Assembly: GCA_040752915.1 (NCBI GenBank)
Contig: JBFMHB010000003.1
Span: forward strand, 10,166 to 68,586
DNA length: 58,421 nt
Origin: Acidobacteriota bacterium
GTDB taxonomy: Bacteria > Acidobacteriota > UBA4820 > DSQY01
Reading direction: 5' to 3'
Part shown: one piece after another, positions 29,201 through 37,009 of the stretch
Position numbering within the stretch: position 1 is the first letter of the stretch
Layout: each line of letters begins with the position of its first letter
Position numbers and translations under genes: made by a program
Notes under the pieces: generated by a model
Told to the model about the DNA's origin: nothing
Databases searched by the model: none
Seen by the model: only the letters and a program-made list of their open reading frames with translations

Positions 29201-30802
29201 GGATTGCTGGTCAGGAGGTACGGTGAACACGCGCTTGGGCTTTTCCCGGTCCTTGGCGTCAGGCCAGACGGTGATCTGGAAGCGCCACACCAGGGCTCCG
29301 AGCTCGTCGTAGGGATAGGCCCAGCGGAGCTCGAAGAGCCTCATTTTGGTTTCGGAGATCAGGTTCCCGTCCTCGTCCACTTCCCGGACCGTCGTGAGGC
29401 GCTTGTATTTATCGGACGGGAAAAGGGTATTGAAGGTCGTTGAATAGCTCTTTGTGAATACGAGGCCCGTGGGTTCCGGCGGGTCTTCGTCGTCGTCCGT
29501 GAGGTCGTCCTCGTCGTAGGAGCCTGGATCCGGCAGCGTCCCCGACTTCGCGACGAGGTCGAGGGTCAGCTCGCCTCCGTCCTCGAGGTCCTGCCCTACC
29601 TGGACGACCCGGTACTCCACCCCATCGAGGGTGACCCGCTTGCCCGGAACGTAGGCGGTGGCGTCGTCCCACACAGGGACCCCCTCGGCCTTCTGTCGCA
29701 CCCGCCCCCAGTAGTCCCAGTAGCGGGAGGCCACGGCGAGGAGCTGCGTGCGGTCCTTGGTGAAGGGGAAGTCTTTTTCCAGCTTGTTCCCGCCGAAGGG
29801 GGAGAGCCCCTTCCGCACCTGCCGGCCGTCGCGGCCCCTGATGACCACCAGGTCGTAACGCCGATGACCTGCCGGCGCGATGTTCGCGCCTTCTGCGCCC
29901 ACCAGCCCGGACAGATCCTGGACGGGCGCTCCGTCCGCGTCCTTCTCGCGCCCGACGACGTGGATCACGCCGGCCCGACTGAAGACCTGGGCATTCACCC
30001 AGTCGGCCACAAGCGTGACAGCGGCCCCCGCGTCCTTGCCCTCGAAATCGGCGATGTCCACCGTATCGTCCCACGTCACACCATCGTAGTCGATGACGCG
30101 ATGCGCGGCATCGAACCCAGGCACCAGGTCGAGCAGCGCCTCGATTAGGGCCCCCGCTGTCCATCCACGGAGCCATGGATTTTTCACCACGATGGCATCG
30201 CTGGGCCCGTAGTTGAAGCGCAGGCGCTTCTTGAAGGTGATCGTGTTCGTGCCCAGGTTGACCGAGGCCACCACGAGGGTCTGTTTCCCGATCTTGGTGT
30301 TGGGCTTCACATGCGCGAGCTCGAGCTCATCGCCGGCGGAGAGGGGCTCGCCGGAGGCATCGAGCACGCTGTTGACCACGAGGTTTTTACTGTGGCGCGC
30401 GCCGCTCACGATGGCGAGGGACGAGTAGTCCCGCTTGAGGTTCTCCGCATTGTGGGCCTCGAGGCGCTTGATCGCATCGAGCACGCGGACCTCAGTGACC
30501 GATTTGGCGGAGTTGTGGGTCACAGACTCGTAGTCGAGATCGCCCTCCCAGAAGGGCGTCCCGCCTTGGAGCAGCCGGAAGCCGAACCGATTCGGGTAGG
30601 CATCGGTAGGGGTCAGGTTGGCCGCGCTGAACAGCGTGGACCAGAAACCATCGGAATTATCGAGCGTGAGCGACAGATCGTCGAAGACGGCGCGGGCCTC
30701 GTAGTCCTCGAATTTCTGCGAGAGGCTCCCCGCCTCGCTCTCCAGGAGAGGGACATCCTGGAAGGAGCCGTCTTTCAGGCGCAGTTGCAGGCTCCAGCTC
30801 AC
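26255..30802 (-). CDS. Tail-tip/central hub protein with C-terminal Hint domain
   Basis: 1515 residues. The N-terminal part (about 1-450) resembles a tail-hub protein. The middle has repeated beta-sandwich, fibronectin-like segments, and about 1110-1250 looks like a concanavalin-type beta domain. After a Gly/Asp-rich linker, residues about 1375-1515 form a Hint domain: CFWGQALL, VQVGDLVLS, GVTPEHLLFAF and a final YWIGGKGLWILAHN followed by LKELG. Hint domains cleave or splice themselves; here no splice acceptor Cys/Ser/Thr follows the final Asn. GTG 30802 overlaps the previous stop (GTGA). As the last late gene it should form the tip that contacts the host. Confidence 0.88.
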   Translation of the reverse strand: MSWSLQLRLKDGSFQDVPLLESEAGSLSQKFEDYEARAVFDDLSLTLDNSDGFWSTLFSAANLTPTDAYPNRFGFRLLQGGTPFWEGDLDYESVTHNSAKSVTEVRVLDAIKRLEAHNAENLKRDYSSLAIVSGARHSKNLVVNSVLDASGEPLSAGDELELAHVKPNTKIGKQTLVVASVNLGTNTITFKKRLRFNYGPSDAIVVKNPWLRGWTAGALIEALLDLVPGFDAAHRVIDYDGVTWDDTVDIADFEGKDAGAAVTLVADWVNAQVFSRAGVIHVVGREKDADGAPVQDLSGLVGAEGANIAPAGHRRYDLVVIRGRDGRQVRKGLSPFGGNKLEKDFPFTKDRTQLLAVASRYWDYWGRVRQKAEGVPVWDDATAYVPGKRVTLDGVEYRVVQVGQDLEDGGELTLDLVAKSGTLPDPGSYDEDDLTDDDEDPPEPTGLVFTKSYSTTFNTLFPSDKYKRLTTVREVDEDGNLISETKMRLFELRWAYPYDELGALVWRFQITVWPDAKDREKPKRVFTVPPDQQSDGLYYAKVRLPAGKLWWADVVAILDDLRESPPSDENSSGTEDDTVEGTPAPNTFVMGTISSVESEPHGSSAKRCDCSITFTVADCTEAEVVLTDSTTGKTHRLTVLVEGAAGAAYFPPQFKRGGTLTVTKVVCSNGSAKATFSNPGTWATVAGGSALPGAPLAPSITGVTRVKKGDEYAVSVAYDGSHPVSLLRRLRLYTAPTGTTGTPDTNTAWKLRKTVDIEADVTAATPRTSYEITDVRSGTAIRAAILKVEDCHKQATYSVIYDAGTVPASDDTPPALPSLTSLTSTERDVPGTRRVECDLSAAFTFAGCTDLVVETKEYDGTTLKDADRWNVRVEGLSGLTFYKKAVAAQGRTIYLRWKGVNGTASSAWSTADGAGGWGDNPPTVPVAHKVTAGSSLPAAPAITGLAIKAAKRDHTTFQVQWSGAAGGAYKELLCEQTVDGGTTWEPLKAADIWPQRTSGKARYSVQNEGDYQLPVVRFWIRDKHLTDGAYYPSASGTTAAWWATALAGGSGDGDQGVGQGAWADTVGAAWASDEVTFSGAGWRGRQARDLPKKAFSVSMALKLSAYGSAYLGVLSTSGAAPYSGYALRFSSTTAVDLFVVTAGTPGATPVASLALSAALPTTESFPVKIEIHAKKILVTVGQTGEGLVVQDTTHRIAKWHAWVGSKIGSWSETVSTLVVEAASVPPGRLWDAAAARDLLSIFERASDGHLTAGGVKVAVLDGSTEYARVLQAAAVLLPTPTGNSGGTPSFTSQPVLKGSMLVGGAINMANMPTPSADLMGTPFLYRDATYGRKICFYAWDPASSSYEVWWGNLTRADIQPSGSAPPGGGDDGGGSCFWGQALLRGPENRVITMADVQVGDLVLSRYRGKDAYARVTAKRVHRVPSCLLLNGCIGVTPEHLLFAFVPSEPDLTVSAGGCVPGTRLYGIHGPVTVGCLELHAPPAGLDVYSITVDLGRYWIGGKGLWILAHNLKELG

Positions 30803-31218
30803 GCCGGATCCCCCCTGTGGATCGGAGACGCGAACGCGCTTGCACGGTCGTAGTACTCGAAGTCCAACGTGACCTCCAGCCCGACGTTGGTGTCCCGGAC
30901 ATTCCGGATCTCTGGCTCCTTCGCGAGGTGCACCCGTGCGTATGAGGTACCGTCGAGACTGAGGGTGAAAGGCACCGCGTCGCTATCGGCGTTCTCGGCC
31001 GCGAGCAGGCTTTCCAGGGTGGCGACTTCGGCCGGAGTGAGGATCCACCGGATCTCCACCGCCGGCCACAGGCCCTTGCGGGCCCTGCGCCGCTCTCCAT
31101 CCTGAGTGCGGAACACGTTCTCCGCGATCTTCCATCGCGGCCGGACGCTGACCGGGTCCGGCATCGTACCGGAGGAGGAGCCGGACCATTTGATCGTGTA
31201 GGTCCACGCCACGCCCAT
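30799..31218 (-). CDS. Distal tail-like protein
   Basis: 139 residues, mostly beta strand (WRIA-, LTPAEVATLESLL, GLEVTLDFEYYDRAS). The position between the tape measure and the tail-tip protein is that of the siphovirus distal tail or its adaptor. ATG 31218 has GGGAG upstream. It overlaps the tip gene by four bases. No sequence motif proves the assignment; it rests on gene order and size. Confidence 0.65.
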   Translation of the reverse strand: MGVAWTYTIKWSGSSSGTMPDPVSVRPRWKIAENVFRTQDGERRRARKGLWPAVEIRWILTPAEVATLESLLAAENADSDAVPFTLSLDGTSYARVHLAKEPEIRNVRDTNVGLEVTLDFEYYDRASAFASPIHRGDPA

Positions 31219-31221
31219 GGC

Positions 31222-33633
31222 CTATCTCCCCAGCCGTGACCGGCGCTCCTCGTCCAGCGCCGCAGACATTTTCCGGGCCGCGGCCCGCATGTAGCCCCGG
31301 TTCCCCGTATCCACAAACGCGAACCCGTGGAAATGAGGCTCCCACGCCATGGTCTGGGCCGCGCCGGCGCCCACTCCCGCCACCGGCGTAGGGCCGAGGG
31401 CGGCCATGCGGACGGTCGCCACCGTATCGGCCACGAGCCCGGCAATCACCGCCTGAAAATCGCGCTGGGGGGCGATGAGTTCGGGCCCGGCTTCGCCGAT
31501 CAGCGCGAGCGTGGGGCGGTCCACCAGGCCGCCGCTTGCGAACGCGGCGATACCCTTGGAGATGGATTCCCCGAGGGCCGTCATGATCGCCCAGGTGAGC
31601 ATGGCCTTCTCGGCCAGAGCTGTGGCGATGGCCACGCCGGCGAAGGGGATGGCCGAGTGCGCGGCGAAAATCTCCGCCACCGCGGCGCTCATGTTCGCCG
31701 CCGCCACGCCGTATTCGGCCTTCCGCTCCTCCTTGGCCGCCGCGACCTTCTTCTTGGATGCCGCGGCATCCGCCGCGCCCGCCTTCCCGGCGATCATGTC
31801 CACCAGCTTCCCGGCCACCATGGCCAGGATCCGGTTGACGAACTCCATCAGGAACGAGACGACCATCTGCCGCAGGACCTGGCTCCACCGCACCTTCATG
31901 CCCATCATCAGACTGTAGAGGGCCTGAGACACGGGCTGGAGGGCCGAGACGATGCGCTCGGCCCACAGGGCCGTCTGGGCATTCAGGGAATCGTAAGCGC
32001 GCCGGATCACCTCCTGCATCGGATCCAGATGCGCCCCCACTTCCAGCCGCACACGCTCCATCGCGGCCTGGATGGCCCGTTCCGACTCGGCCTGGGCCTT
32101 TTCCTCCTCGGCCCGCCGGCGCTCGTCCTCCTCGGCCTGCGCCCGCTCATTGATGGCCTGAATCTGCTGGACCTTCCACTCCTCGATGCGGACCAAGGCG
32201 TCCGCGAGCGCCTGCCCGCGCAGGACGGCACGCGCCGCCCTCTCTTTTTCGGCCGCCTCGATGCGGACCTGGGACCGCTCGTACTCCATGGGGTCCATGG
32301 CTTTCATCTTGTCCCCGGCCATGGAGCGGGAGATGGCCTCCCAGGAGGCCGCCGCACGCTCGAAGGCCGCGCGGCTGGCCTCCGCGGCCTGCTGCATGGC
32401 CCTCTTGATGGCGTCCGCCGCCTTGGCCCCCTCCTCCTTGGCCTTTTTCGTCCCGACCTTCATGCCGCCGGCGAAGGCCTGGCCGGCCGCTTTCGCCCCC
32501 ATCTCAATCGGGGCGGTCGTCCCGCTCCAGGCCTCCAGGATCGACTGCTGGATGGAGCTCGCGGCCTCCGAGGCCCGCTCCTTGATGGCCAGCGCGGCGC
32601 GCGCGGCTTGGCGATCCACGGCCTCCGCGGCGGCATCGTCCCCCCGGAGGTGCAACCACAAGGCCTTGAACGTCCCGGCGGCCCCCACGCCCAGCGCTGT
32701 GATTTCGCCCTGGAGGCGCACGATCCCGGCGATGAAGAGGCCCACCCCCTGCGTGATCATCCTGATGCGCGGGAGAAGAGGAATCAGCGCGGCGTTCAGC
32801 ACGGCCCCGATCGCTTCCTTGGTATTGTCCCAGGCCACCCTGGCCCGATCGAGGGCCATCGCGGAGTGGTCGATCTCCGCTCCCGCGTCACCGTAGGCCC
32901 GGTACAGGTGAGTGATTTCGTCCGCCGTGATGACGCCATCCTTCCCCGCGTCGCGGAGGGCCTGGCCAAAGGCGCCCACTCCACGGATGGACCCGGTCAC
33001 GAGCATTCGGGTCATGTCGTCCACGTTCTGGGCAAAGTCGCCCAGACCGCGCGCGGCGGCGCCAGCCGCGATCTGGGTCAGGATTTGCGCCTGGGTCAGA
33101 TCCTCGGTCACCGCCATCAGTTGGATGACGCCAGGGGTCAGCTCCTCGTTCGTTTTTCCGCTGGCCCGCTCCATGGCGTCCATCCACGTGTTCAGGCGTT
33201 CGATCTGTTCATCTGTCGCCTGCGTCAGGCTCCGGGCCGCGTTCTCCACCTCCTGGACGGCGCGGGAGTTCTCGATGGCCGCCTGGGCGCTCGATCGCAG
33301 GAGGTTGACGACGCCGGCGAGGCCAGCCGTGACCCCCAGCAGCCCGAGGTAGCCCTTTATCCGGCTGAAGGCGGCGGTCAGCGACGTACTGTCCACGGTG
33401 GGCCGGACGACGGCGGCCTTGTCGGCGTCCCGCTTGAATTTCTCCGTCTGCGCCGTGGCCTGGCGCAGGTCGCGAGTGAGCCGGTCCGCGGAGGCCGATA
33501 GATCCACCTTCCCATCGCGGAACGCCTGGAGGCGGTCCTTGACCTGGCGCAGGCCCTTTTCGATGTCCTCGAAAAGCGGCCCCAGGTTCGCGGCCAGATC
33601 TACGACGAGGGGGTCATCCGTCTCAGTCGCCAT
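31222..33633 (-). CDS. Tape measure protein
   Basis: 803 residues, largely helical and Ala-rich, with a coiled stretch at about 395-530 and hydrophobic segments near 100-115, 245-275 and 595-620. The N-terminal 250 residues follow the phage tape-measure pattern (GAFGQALRDAGKDGVITADEI). The protein sets tail length and is ejected with the DNA; at about 0.15 nm per residue a tail of roughly 120 nm is suggested. It overlaps the chaperone gene by eleven bases. Confidence 0.9.
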   Translation of the reverse strand: MATETDDPLVVDLAANLGPLFEDIEKGLRQVKDRLQAFRDGKVDLSASADRLTRDLRQATAQTEKFKRDADKAAVVRPTVDSTSLTAAFSRIKGYLGLLGVTAGLAGVVNLLRSSAQAAIENSRAVQEVENAARSLTQATDEQIERLNTWMDAMERASGKTNEELTPGVIQLMAVTEDLTQAQILTQIAAGAAARGLGDFAQNVDDMTRMLVTGSIRGVGAFGQALRDAGKDGVITADEITHLYRAYGDAGAEIDHSAMALDRARVAWDNTKEAIGAVLNAALIPLLPRIRMITQGVGLFIAGIVRLQGEITALGVGAAGTFKALWLHLRGDDAAAEAVDRQAARAALAIKERASEAASSIQQSILEAWSGTTAPIEMGAKAAGQAFAGGMKVGTKKAKEEGAKAADAIKRAMQQAAEASRAAFERAAASWEAISRSMAGDKMKAMDPMEYERSQVRIEAAEKERAARAVLRGQALADALVRIEEWKVQQIQAINERAQAEEDERRRAEEEKAQAESERAIQAAMERVRLEVGAHLDPMQEVIRRAYDSLNAQTALWAERIVSALQPVSQALYSLMMGMKVRWSQVLRQMVVSFLMEFVNRILAMVAGKLVDMIAGKAGAADAAASKKKVAAAKEERKAEYGVAAANMSAAVAEIFAAHSAIPFAGVAIATALAEKAMLTWAIMTALGESISKGIAAFASGGLVDRPTLALIGEAGPELIAPQRDFQAVIAGLVADTVATVRMAALGPTPVAGVGAGAAQTMAWEPHFHGFAFVDTGNRGYMRAAARKMSAALDEERRSRLGR

Positions 33634-34308
33634 CCGCCAGAGCCCTCACGCGCGCCGGAACCTCGGCGCCCAATAGATCGGCCAGGCCCACCCAATTCCG
33701 CAGCTTCTGGCGGCCCTGGGGCGGCTCGGACGAGGCACGCGGAGCCTCGTCGAGGAGGCTCCGGTCGGCCTGGTACTCTCCGCCCAGGCTCCGATTGATC
33801 ACCTCGTACAGCCTCTGCCGCATGAACTCCTCCCGCCTCTCCCGCCGCGCCAGATCCTCGGCGTAAAGGATGGCCTCGCGGAGGGTGACGTGGTACCGGA
33901 TCCACCGGTGCTTGGTCACGTCACCCTGGGCAAGGCGCACGATCAGATCGTCGAGCCTTCCGCTCCGGGGGCCATCGTGGCGAGGCCCTTGATGGCGTTC
34001 ACAGCCCCGGCGTTGACGTCGAAAAAATCGCGGATGACCCTCGCCTGCTGGCTCAGTGTCATGCGCGGTCCGATGTATCTCTCGGTGTCCTCGCGGTTGG
34101 CGGTTTCGACCGTCTCGCCGGCGGGCACGAGCAGGACGGAGAGGGCCTTTCGGAGCAGGCCCTTCCGGACGAGGGCGTCCACCAGCCCTTTGACGGTCAT
34201 CTCGCCCTCCTCGTACAGGGGGGCCAGGATCTGCGCGAGGGCCTCCTCCTGGTCCAGCACAAGTTCGTCGAGAGTGAAATCTCGGTCTCCGATGTGGTAC
34301 GTCTGCAT
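33623..34308 (-). CDS. Tail assembly chaperone GT fusion made by -1 frameshift
   Basis: The second chaperone frame is open from within the first gene down to 33623 and has no ATG or ribosome-binding site; only an unsupported GTG at 33940 could start it alone. A perfect slippery heptamer T TTT TTC, in the right phase (codons GAT TTT TTC), lies at 34027-34021. A -1 slip there joins about 96 residues of the first protein to about 132 of the second, 228 in all. After the heptamer, CCGGGGC and GCCCCCGG could pair as a stimulatory structure. Such G/GT pairs fold the tape measure for tail assembly in siphoviruses. Confidence 0.8.
33943..34308 (-). CDS. Tail assembly chaperone G-like protein
   Basis: 121 residues, acidic and helical (LDELVLDQEEALAQILAPL). 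ATG 34308 is chosen because GGAGGTG lies a few bases upstream; the longer GTG start would fall within that site. It follows the tail-tube gene and a strong hairpin, and precedes the tape measure, the fixed place for this chaperone. The main product ends at 33943; a fraction of ribosomes shifts frame to make the longer fusion. Confidence 0.85.
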   Translation of the reverse strand: MQTYHIGDRDFTLDELVLDQEEALAQILAPLYEEGEMTVKGLVDALVRKGLLRKALSVLLVPAGETVETANREDTERYIGPRMTLSQQARVIRDFFDVNAGAVNAIKGLATMAPGAEGSTI

Positions 34309-34343
34309 GGTCACCTCCGGGCTCTCCCGCGTAGATGGCTGGC

Positions 34344-34380
34344 GATGGTGGGGCGGGGAGCCCAGGCCCGCCCCACCATC
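34344..34380 (-). terminator. 14-base perfect hairpin after tail-tube gene
   Basis: GATGGTGGGGCGGG (34344-34357) pairs perfectly with CCCGCCCCACCATC (34367-34380) around a 9-base loop. It starts 11 bases after the tail-tube stop. There is no T-run. It probably limits read-through or protects the 3' end of an abundant message. Confidence 0.7.
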
Positions 34381-34390
34381 TGGCCCTGGG

Positions 34391-34939
34391 CTAGACCTGG
34401 TACTTGAAGTTGAGTTGGGCCAGCTTCCCGTTGGTGTCTCCGGCCGCGTCGTCCGCGAGGCATTCGATGACGGTGGGCACCTCGATGACCTTGTTGGGCG
34501 CCATTTCCAGCGTCATCTCGCCCGCGAAGCGGCCCTTGAAGATGATCAGCTCACCGTAAAGACCGGCCACGTCGAAATCGACGCGGAACTGGGCGGAGAA
34601 GTAGTTGTTCGTGGTGTTCCCGCCCACGTAGAGGCTCTTGATGTGGTTGACCGCGTCGTCGCTCACGTCGGCGTCGGCGAGCCCGAGGGCGCGGGCGACG
34701 TTGAGGGCCGTGAACTCCTGCACGGCGGCCTCCAGGCTGGCCTCCTCGCCGACCACGAAGATTTTCGTCGTCGCCAGGTGGTTGCCCGACTTGACCTTGA
34801 GGAGTTCGCCCTTGTACTTGAAGGACCCGCCCTTCTCGCTGTGGAACCCGACGTTGGTGAAGCCGGTGTAGGTGCCGGCGACGTAGGTTTTGAGCGCCAG
34901 GTCGCCGATGCCGAGTTGGATGTTGGCTGTCGTGCCCAT
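34391..34939 (-). CDS. Major tail (tube) protein
   Basis: 182 residues, beta-rich, with the start MGTTANIQLGIGDLALKTYV and a Gly-rich middle (SLYVGGNTTNNYFSAQF). ATG 34939 has GGAGGTG. The order tube, chaperones, tape measure, distal tail, tip is the fixed siphovirus order, and a long hairpin follows the gene as expected for a heavily made product. No sheath gene is present, so the tail is non-contractile. Confidence 0.82.
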   Translation of the reverse strand: MGTTANIQLGIGDLALKTYVAGTYTGFTNVGFHSEKGGSFKYKGELLKVKSGNHLATTKIFVVGEEASLEAAVQEFTALNVARALGLADADVSDDAVNHIKSLYVGGNTTNNYFSAQFRVDFDVAGLYGELIIFKGRFAGEMTLEMAPNKVIEVPTVIECLADDAAGDTNGKLAQLNFKYQV

Positions 34940-34943
34940 CGTG

Positions 34944-35330
34944 TCACCTCCTGTCGGCCTCTGCGGCCTGGTGTCGGACGGAGGCGTTGTAGAGCGAGAC
35001 GGCGGCCTCGACCTGGGCCGCGTAGGTTTGGAGATCCCGAATCCCATGGGCCAGATCGTTGGCCTGCCTTTGGGTCAGGCAGTAGCGCCCCTCCGCGTCC
35101 GGGGCCGGCAGAACCACCGACGGCGCCGCCGGGCGGGTGGGCATGGGGATGGGGGGGCAGACGGTGACGACGGGGAGGGGCACGCGGCGCGGCGCGCAGC
35201 CCTGGGCGGCGAGCAGGCACGCCAGGAACAGCGCCGCCATGCAGGCCAGCCACAGGGCCCCGCGGGAGGAGGGCCCCGGATGCAGGGAGCCCGTGGAGTC
35301 AGTCCTGGTGGAAGAGGTCCGTGCCGACAT
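34944..35330 (-). CDS. Outer-membrane spanin (Rz1-like lipoprotein)
   Basis: 128 residues. A hydrophobic segment at about 25-42 ends in the lipobox-like AAQGC, so Cys 45 or so would be lipid-modified and cleaved. Pro-rich segments follow (RRVPLPVVTVCPPIPMP), typical of outer-membrane spanins. The gene overlaps the inner-membrane spanin gene by 32 bases in another frame, the usual sign of an Rz/Rz1 pair. The pair fuses inner and outer membranes during lysis, which implies a diderm host. Confidence 0.75.
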   Translation of the reverse strand: MSARTSSTRTDSTGSLHPGPSSRGALWLACMAALFLACLLAAQGCAPRRVPLPVVTVCPPIPMPTRPAAPSVVLPAPDAEGRYCLTQRQANDLAHGIRDLQTYAAQVEAAVSLYNASVRHQAAEADRR

Positions 35331-35568
35331 GGGGTTCTCCGCTCGAAGGCTGGTGGGCCGTGACCTCGGCCTGAGCCTCCTGCATCCGGGTTTCCAGGTC
35401 AAGCGCCGCCTGCTGGGCCTCGACCGCCTGTTCCGCCGCCTGCGCGCGGGCTTCCTGGGTACCCAGGTCCCGCGCCGTGGTTTCGTGGCGCTCCGCCTCG
35501 GAGGGCCGCACGCCCACGCCGAGCAAGCGCAGGACGAACGCGACGAGCCCCCAGAGGAAGGCGCCCAT
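35299..35568 (-). CDS. Inner-membrane spanin (Rz-like)
   Basis: 89 residues. One N-terminal membrane helix (FLWGLVAFVLRLLGVGV) is followed by a long Ala/Glu/Gln-rich coiled coil (TQEARAQAAEQAVEAQQAAL) that would extend into the periplasm. It overlaps the outer-membrane spanin gene. Length and layout are typical of i-spanins. Confidence 0.78.
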   Translation of the reverse strand: MGAFLWGLVAFVLRLLGVGVRPSEAERHETTARDLGTQEARAQAAEQAVEAQQAALDLETRMQEAQAEVTAHQPSSGEPHVGTDLFHQD

Positions 35569-35570
35569 GG

Positions 35571-35879
35571 TCAGCCCGTGACCTTGTGGGCGAAGTGGCC
35601 GATCGTGTTCTTGAAGGCGACGTAGGCGTCGATGATCCAGGACGCCGCCTCCTTGACGAGCGCGATCGTGGCGTCGTCGAGGCCGGCGATCTTTGTCGCC
35701 CCGGCCGTGAGCAGGGCCTCCACGAAGGCCAGGACGCCCGCTTTCTTGGTCGTCCCGTCCACGGCCGGGTCCTCGGCCTCCCGGATGAGGGCGAGGAGCT
35801 GGGTGAACAGCGGCCCGATGAGCGCCACCATCTGCAGGACGTTGAGGACGCTGGTCTTCTGCTTCTCATTCAGTGCCAT
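35571..35879 (-). CDS. Phage lysis-region protein, possible holin or antiholin
   Basis: 102 residues. The N-terminal segment VLNVLQMVALIGPLFTQLLAL is hydrophobic and helical; two later amphipathic helices include VLAFVEALLTAGATKIAGL and ALVKEAASWIIDAYVAF. ATG 35879 has GGAGG upstream. It stands between the holin-like gene and the spanins, so a role in lysis is likely, but a clear holin signature is not visible. Confidence 0.55.
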   Translation of the reverse strand: MALNEKQKTSVLNVLQMVALIGPLFTQLLALIREAEDPAVDGTTKKAGVLAFVEALLTAGATKIAGLDDATIALVKEAASWIIDAYVAFKNTIGHFAHKVTG

Positions 35880-36108
35880 GACAGCCTCCTTCGGCCGGGC
35901 GGCCGGATTCGCGCGTGAGGGAAAGGGAGCGGAAGCGGAGGGCGAGGGACCCGAGGGCCGCCACCGCCGAGCCTGTCGCCATCTCAGTGATGGCCGTCGG
36001 CACCCAGTCCGGCCACTTGTGGCCGGCGATGGCGACGGCGAGGGAGGCGGCCGCGGCGCCCGCCATGCCCCAGAAGGTCCACGATTGCGAGTAGTGCTTG
36101 CGCGTCAT
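35866..36108 (-). CDS. Holin-like small membrane protein
   Basis: 80 residues. A short polar start (MTRKHYSQSWTFW) leads into a hydrophobic helix at about 12-30 (GMAGAAAASLAVAIAGH), and a second at about 45-57 (SAVAALGSLALRF), with a charged tail. It directly follows the transglycosylase gene and overlaps both neighbours. Size, helix count and position fit a class II holin. Confidence 0.65.
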   Translation of the reverse strand: MTRKHYSQSWTFWGMAGAAAASLAVAIAGHKWPDWVPTAITEMATGSAVAALGSLALRFRSLSLTRESGRPAEGGCHGTE

Positions 36109-36710
36109 AGGTGCGCCTCCAGGAGGATCCGGGTGTACTGCTCGATGGCCTCGACGTAGTGGAGCGTCTCGGCCGCGTTCGCCCCCGTGACCTGGCGGAG
36201 GTAGGGCGCCACCACCGCCCAGCGGCTGGAGTCTTTCCCCTCCAGGTAGGCCAGGCTCCGGGCGTTGGGCCGCTTCGGTCCCCCCACATGCCCCCATCCC
36301 GCGTTGTACCCGGCCAGGGCGAAGCGCATCCGCTCGGGCCAAGGGCAGTCGAGGAAGCCGCGGTACCACCCGAAGGCCCTCGAACCACCGTTGCGGAGGG
36401 GCACTTGCGTCCCGATGCCGCACAGGTAGGCCATGAGGGCGGCGCCGTTCTCGATGTTGCCCTCGGGGTCCGTCGCGTCCAGGTCGTCGTCGATCCATCG
36501 GTCGGTCCCCGGAAGGAGCTGCATGAGGCCCACGGCCCCGGTGCGCGCGTTGCGGGCGTTCGGATCCAGCATGGATTCCTGGATGGCTTGGGCCTTGAGC
36601 CTCTGCCACGGGTACGGATGCGCGCCGAAGTACCGCGAGGCGGCGGCCTTGAACAGGCTGTCGTAGGCGTCGAACCGCGGGAGCTGGCGAAGGTGCGCGA
36701 GGGGCATCAT
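36105..36710 (-). CDS. Endolysin, lytic transglycosylase (SLT domain)
   Basis: 201 residues. The SLT pattern is clear: the catalytic Glu in KAQAIQESMLDP, then GAVGLMQLLPGT, NIENGAALMAYL and the AGYNAGWG motif. It should cleave peptidoglycan between MurNAc and GlcNAc. No signal peptide is present, so a holin must release it. It overlaps its neighbours at both ends by four bases, as part of a tight lysis cassette. Confidence 0.92.
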   Translation of the reverse strand: MMPLAHLRQLPRFDAYDSLFKAAASRYFGAHPYPWQRLKAQAIQESMLDPNARNARTGAVGLMQLLPGTDRWIDDDLDATDPEGNIENGAALMAYLCGIGTQVPLRNGGSRAFGWYRGFLDCPWPERMRFALAGYNAGWGHVGGPKRPNARSLAYLEGKDSSRWAVVAPYLRQVTGANAAETLHYVEAIEQYTRILLEAHL

Positions 36711-37000
36711 GCGTTGTCCCCCCCCTTCTTTTCGAGGAGCAGGCGGTACAGCTCGTCAATGCGCCGGTGGAGGCTGGTCACCGCCCCTTTCACCTCGGCC
36801 ACGTCGCCCTTCGTGGCGGCGCTGGACGTGTGCCGGTACTGGCACTCGCCGAGGGCCTTCTCGACCGCGTCCACCCGGGAGTTGGTGGTCTCCACCCGCC
36901 GGTGCAGATCCCGGATCTGGAACCAGAACACCGTCTGCATCAGGCTCAGGATGACGGACGAGAGAGCGAGGATGATGGTGATCCAGGTGGCGGTCGTCAT
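36707..37000 (-). CDS. DUF2730-like phage membrane protein
   Basis: 97 residues. An N-terminal transmembrane helix (WITIILALSSVILSLMQTVF) precedes a coiled coil (VETTNSRVDAVEKALGE; GDVAEVKGAVTSLHRRI). This matches the DUF2730 layout found in the lysis region of Mu and related phages. Its exact role is unknown. ATG 37000 has GGAGAGG upstream. Confidence 0.78.
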   Translation of the reverse strand: MTTATWITIILALSSVILSLMQTVFWFQIRDLHRRVETTNSRVDAVEKALGECQYRHTSSAATKGDVAEVKGAVTSLHRRIDELYRLLLEKKGGDNA

Positions 37001-37009
37001 AGCCCTCTC

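Noticed and set aside
33623-33940. Independent gene for the second tail chaperone starting at GTG 33940
   Set aside because: No ribosome-binding site precedes the GTG, while the frame is open far upstream and a correctly phased slippery heptamer is present.
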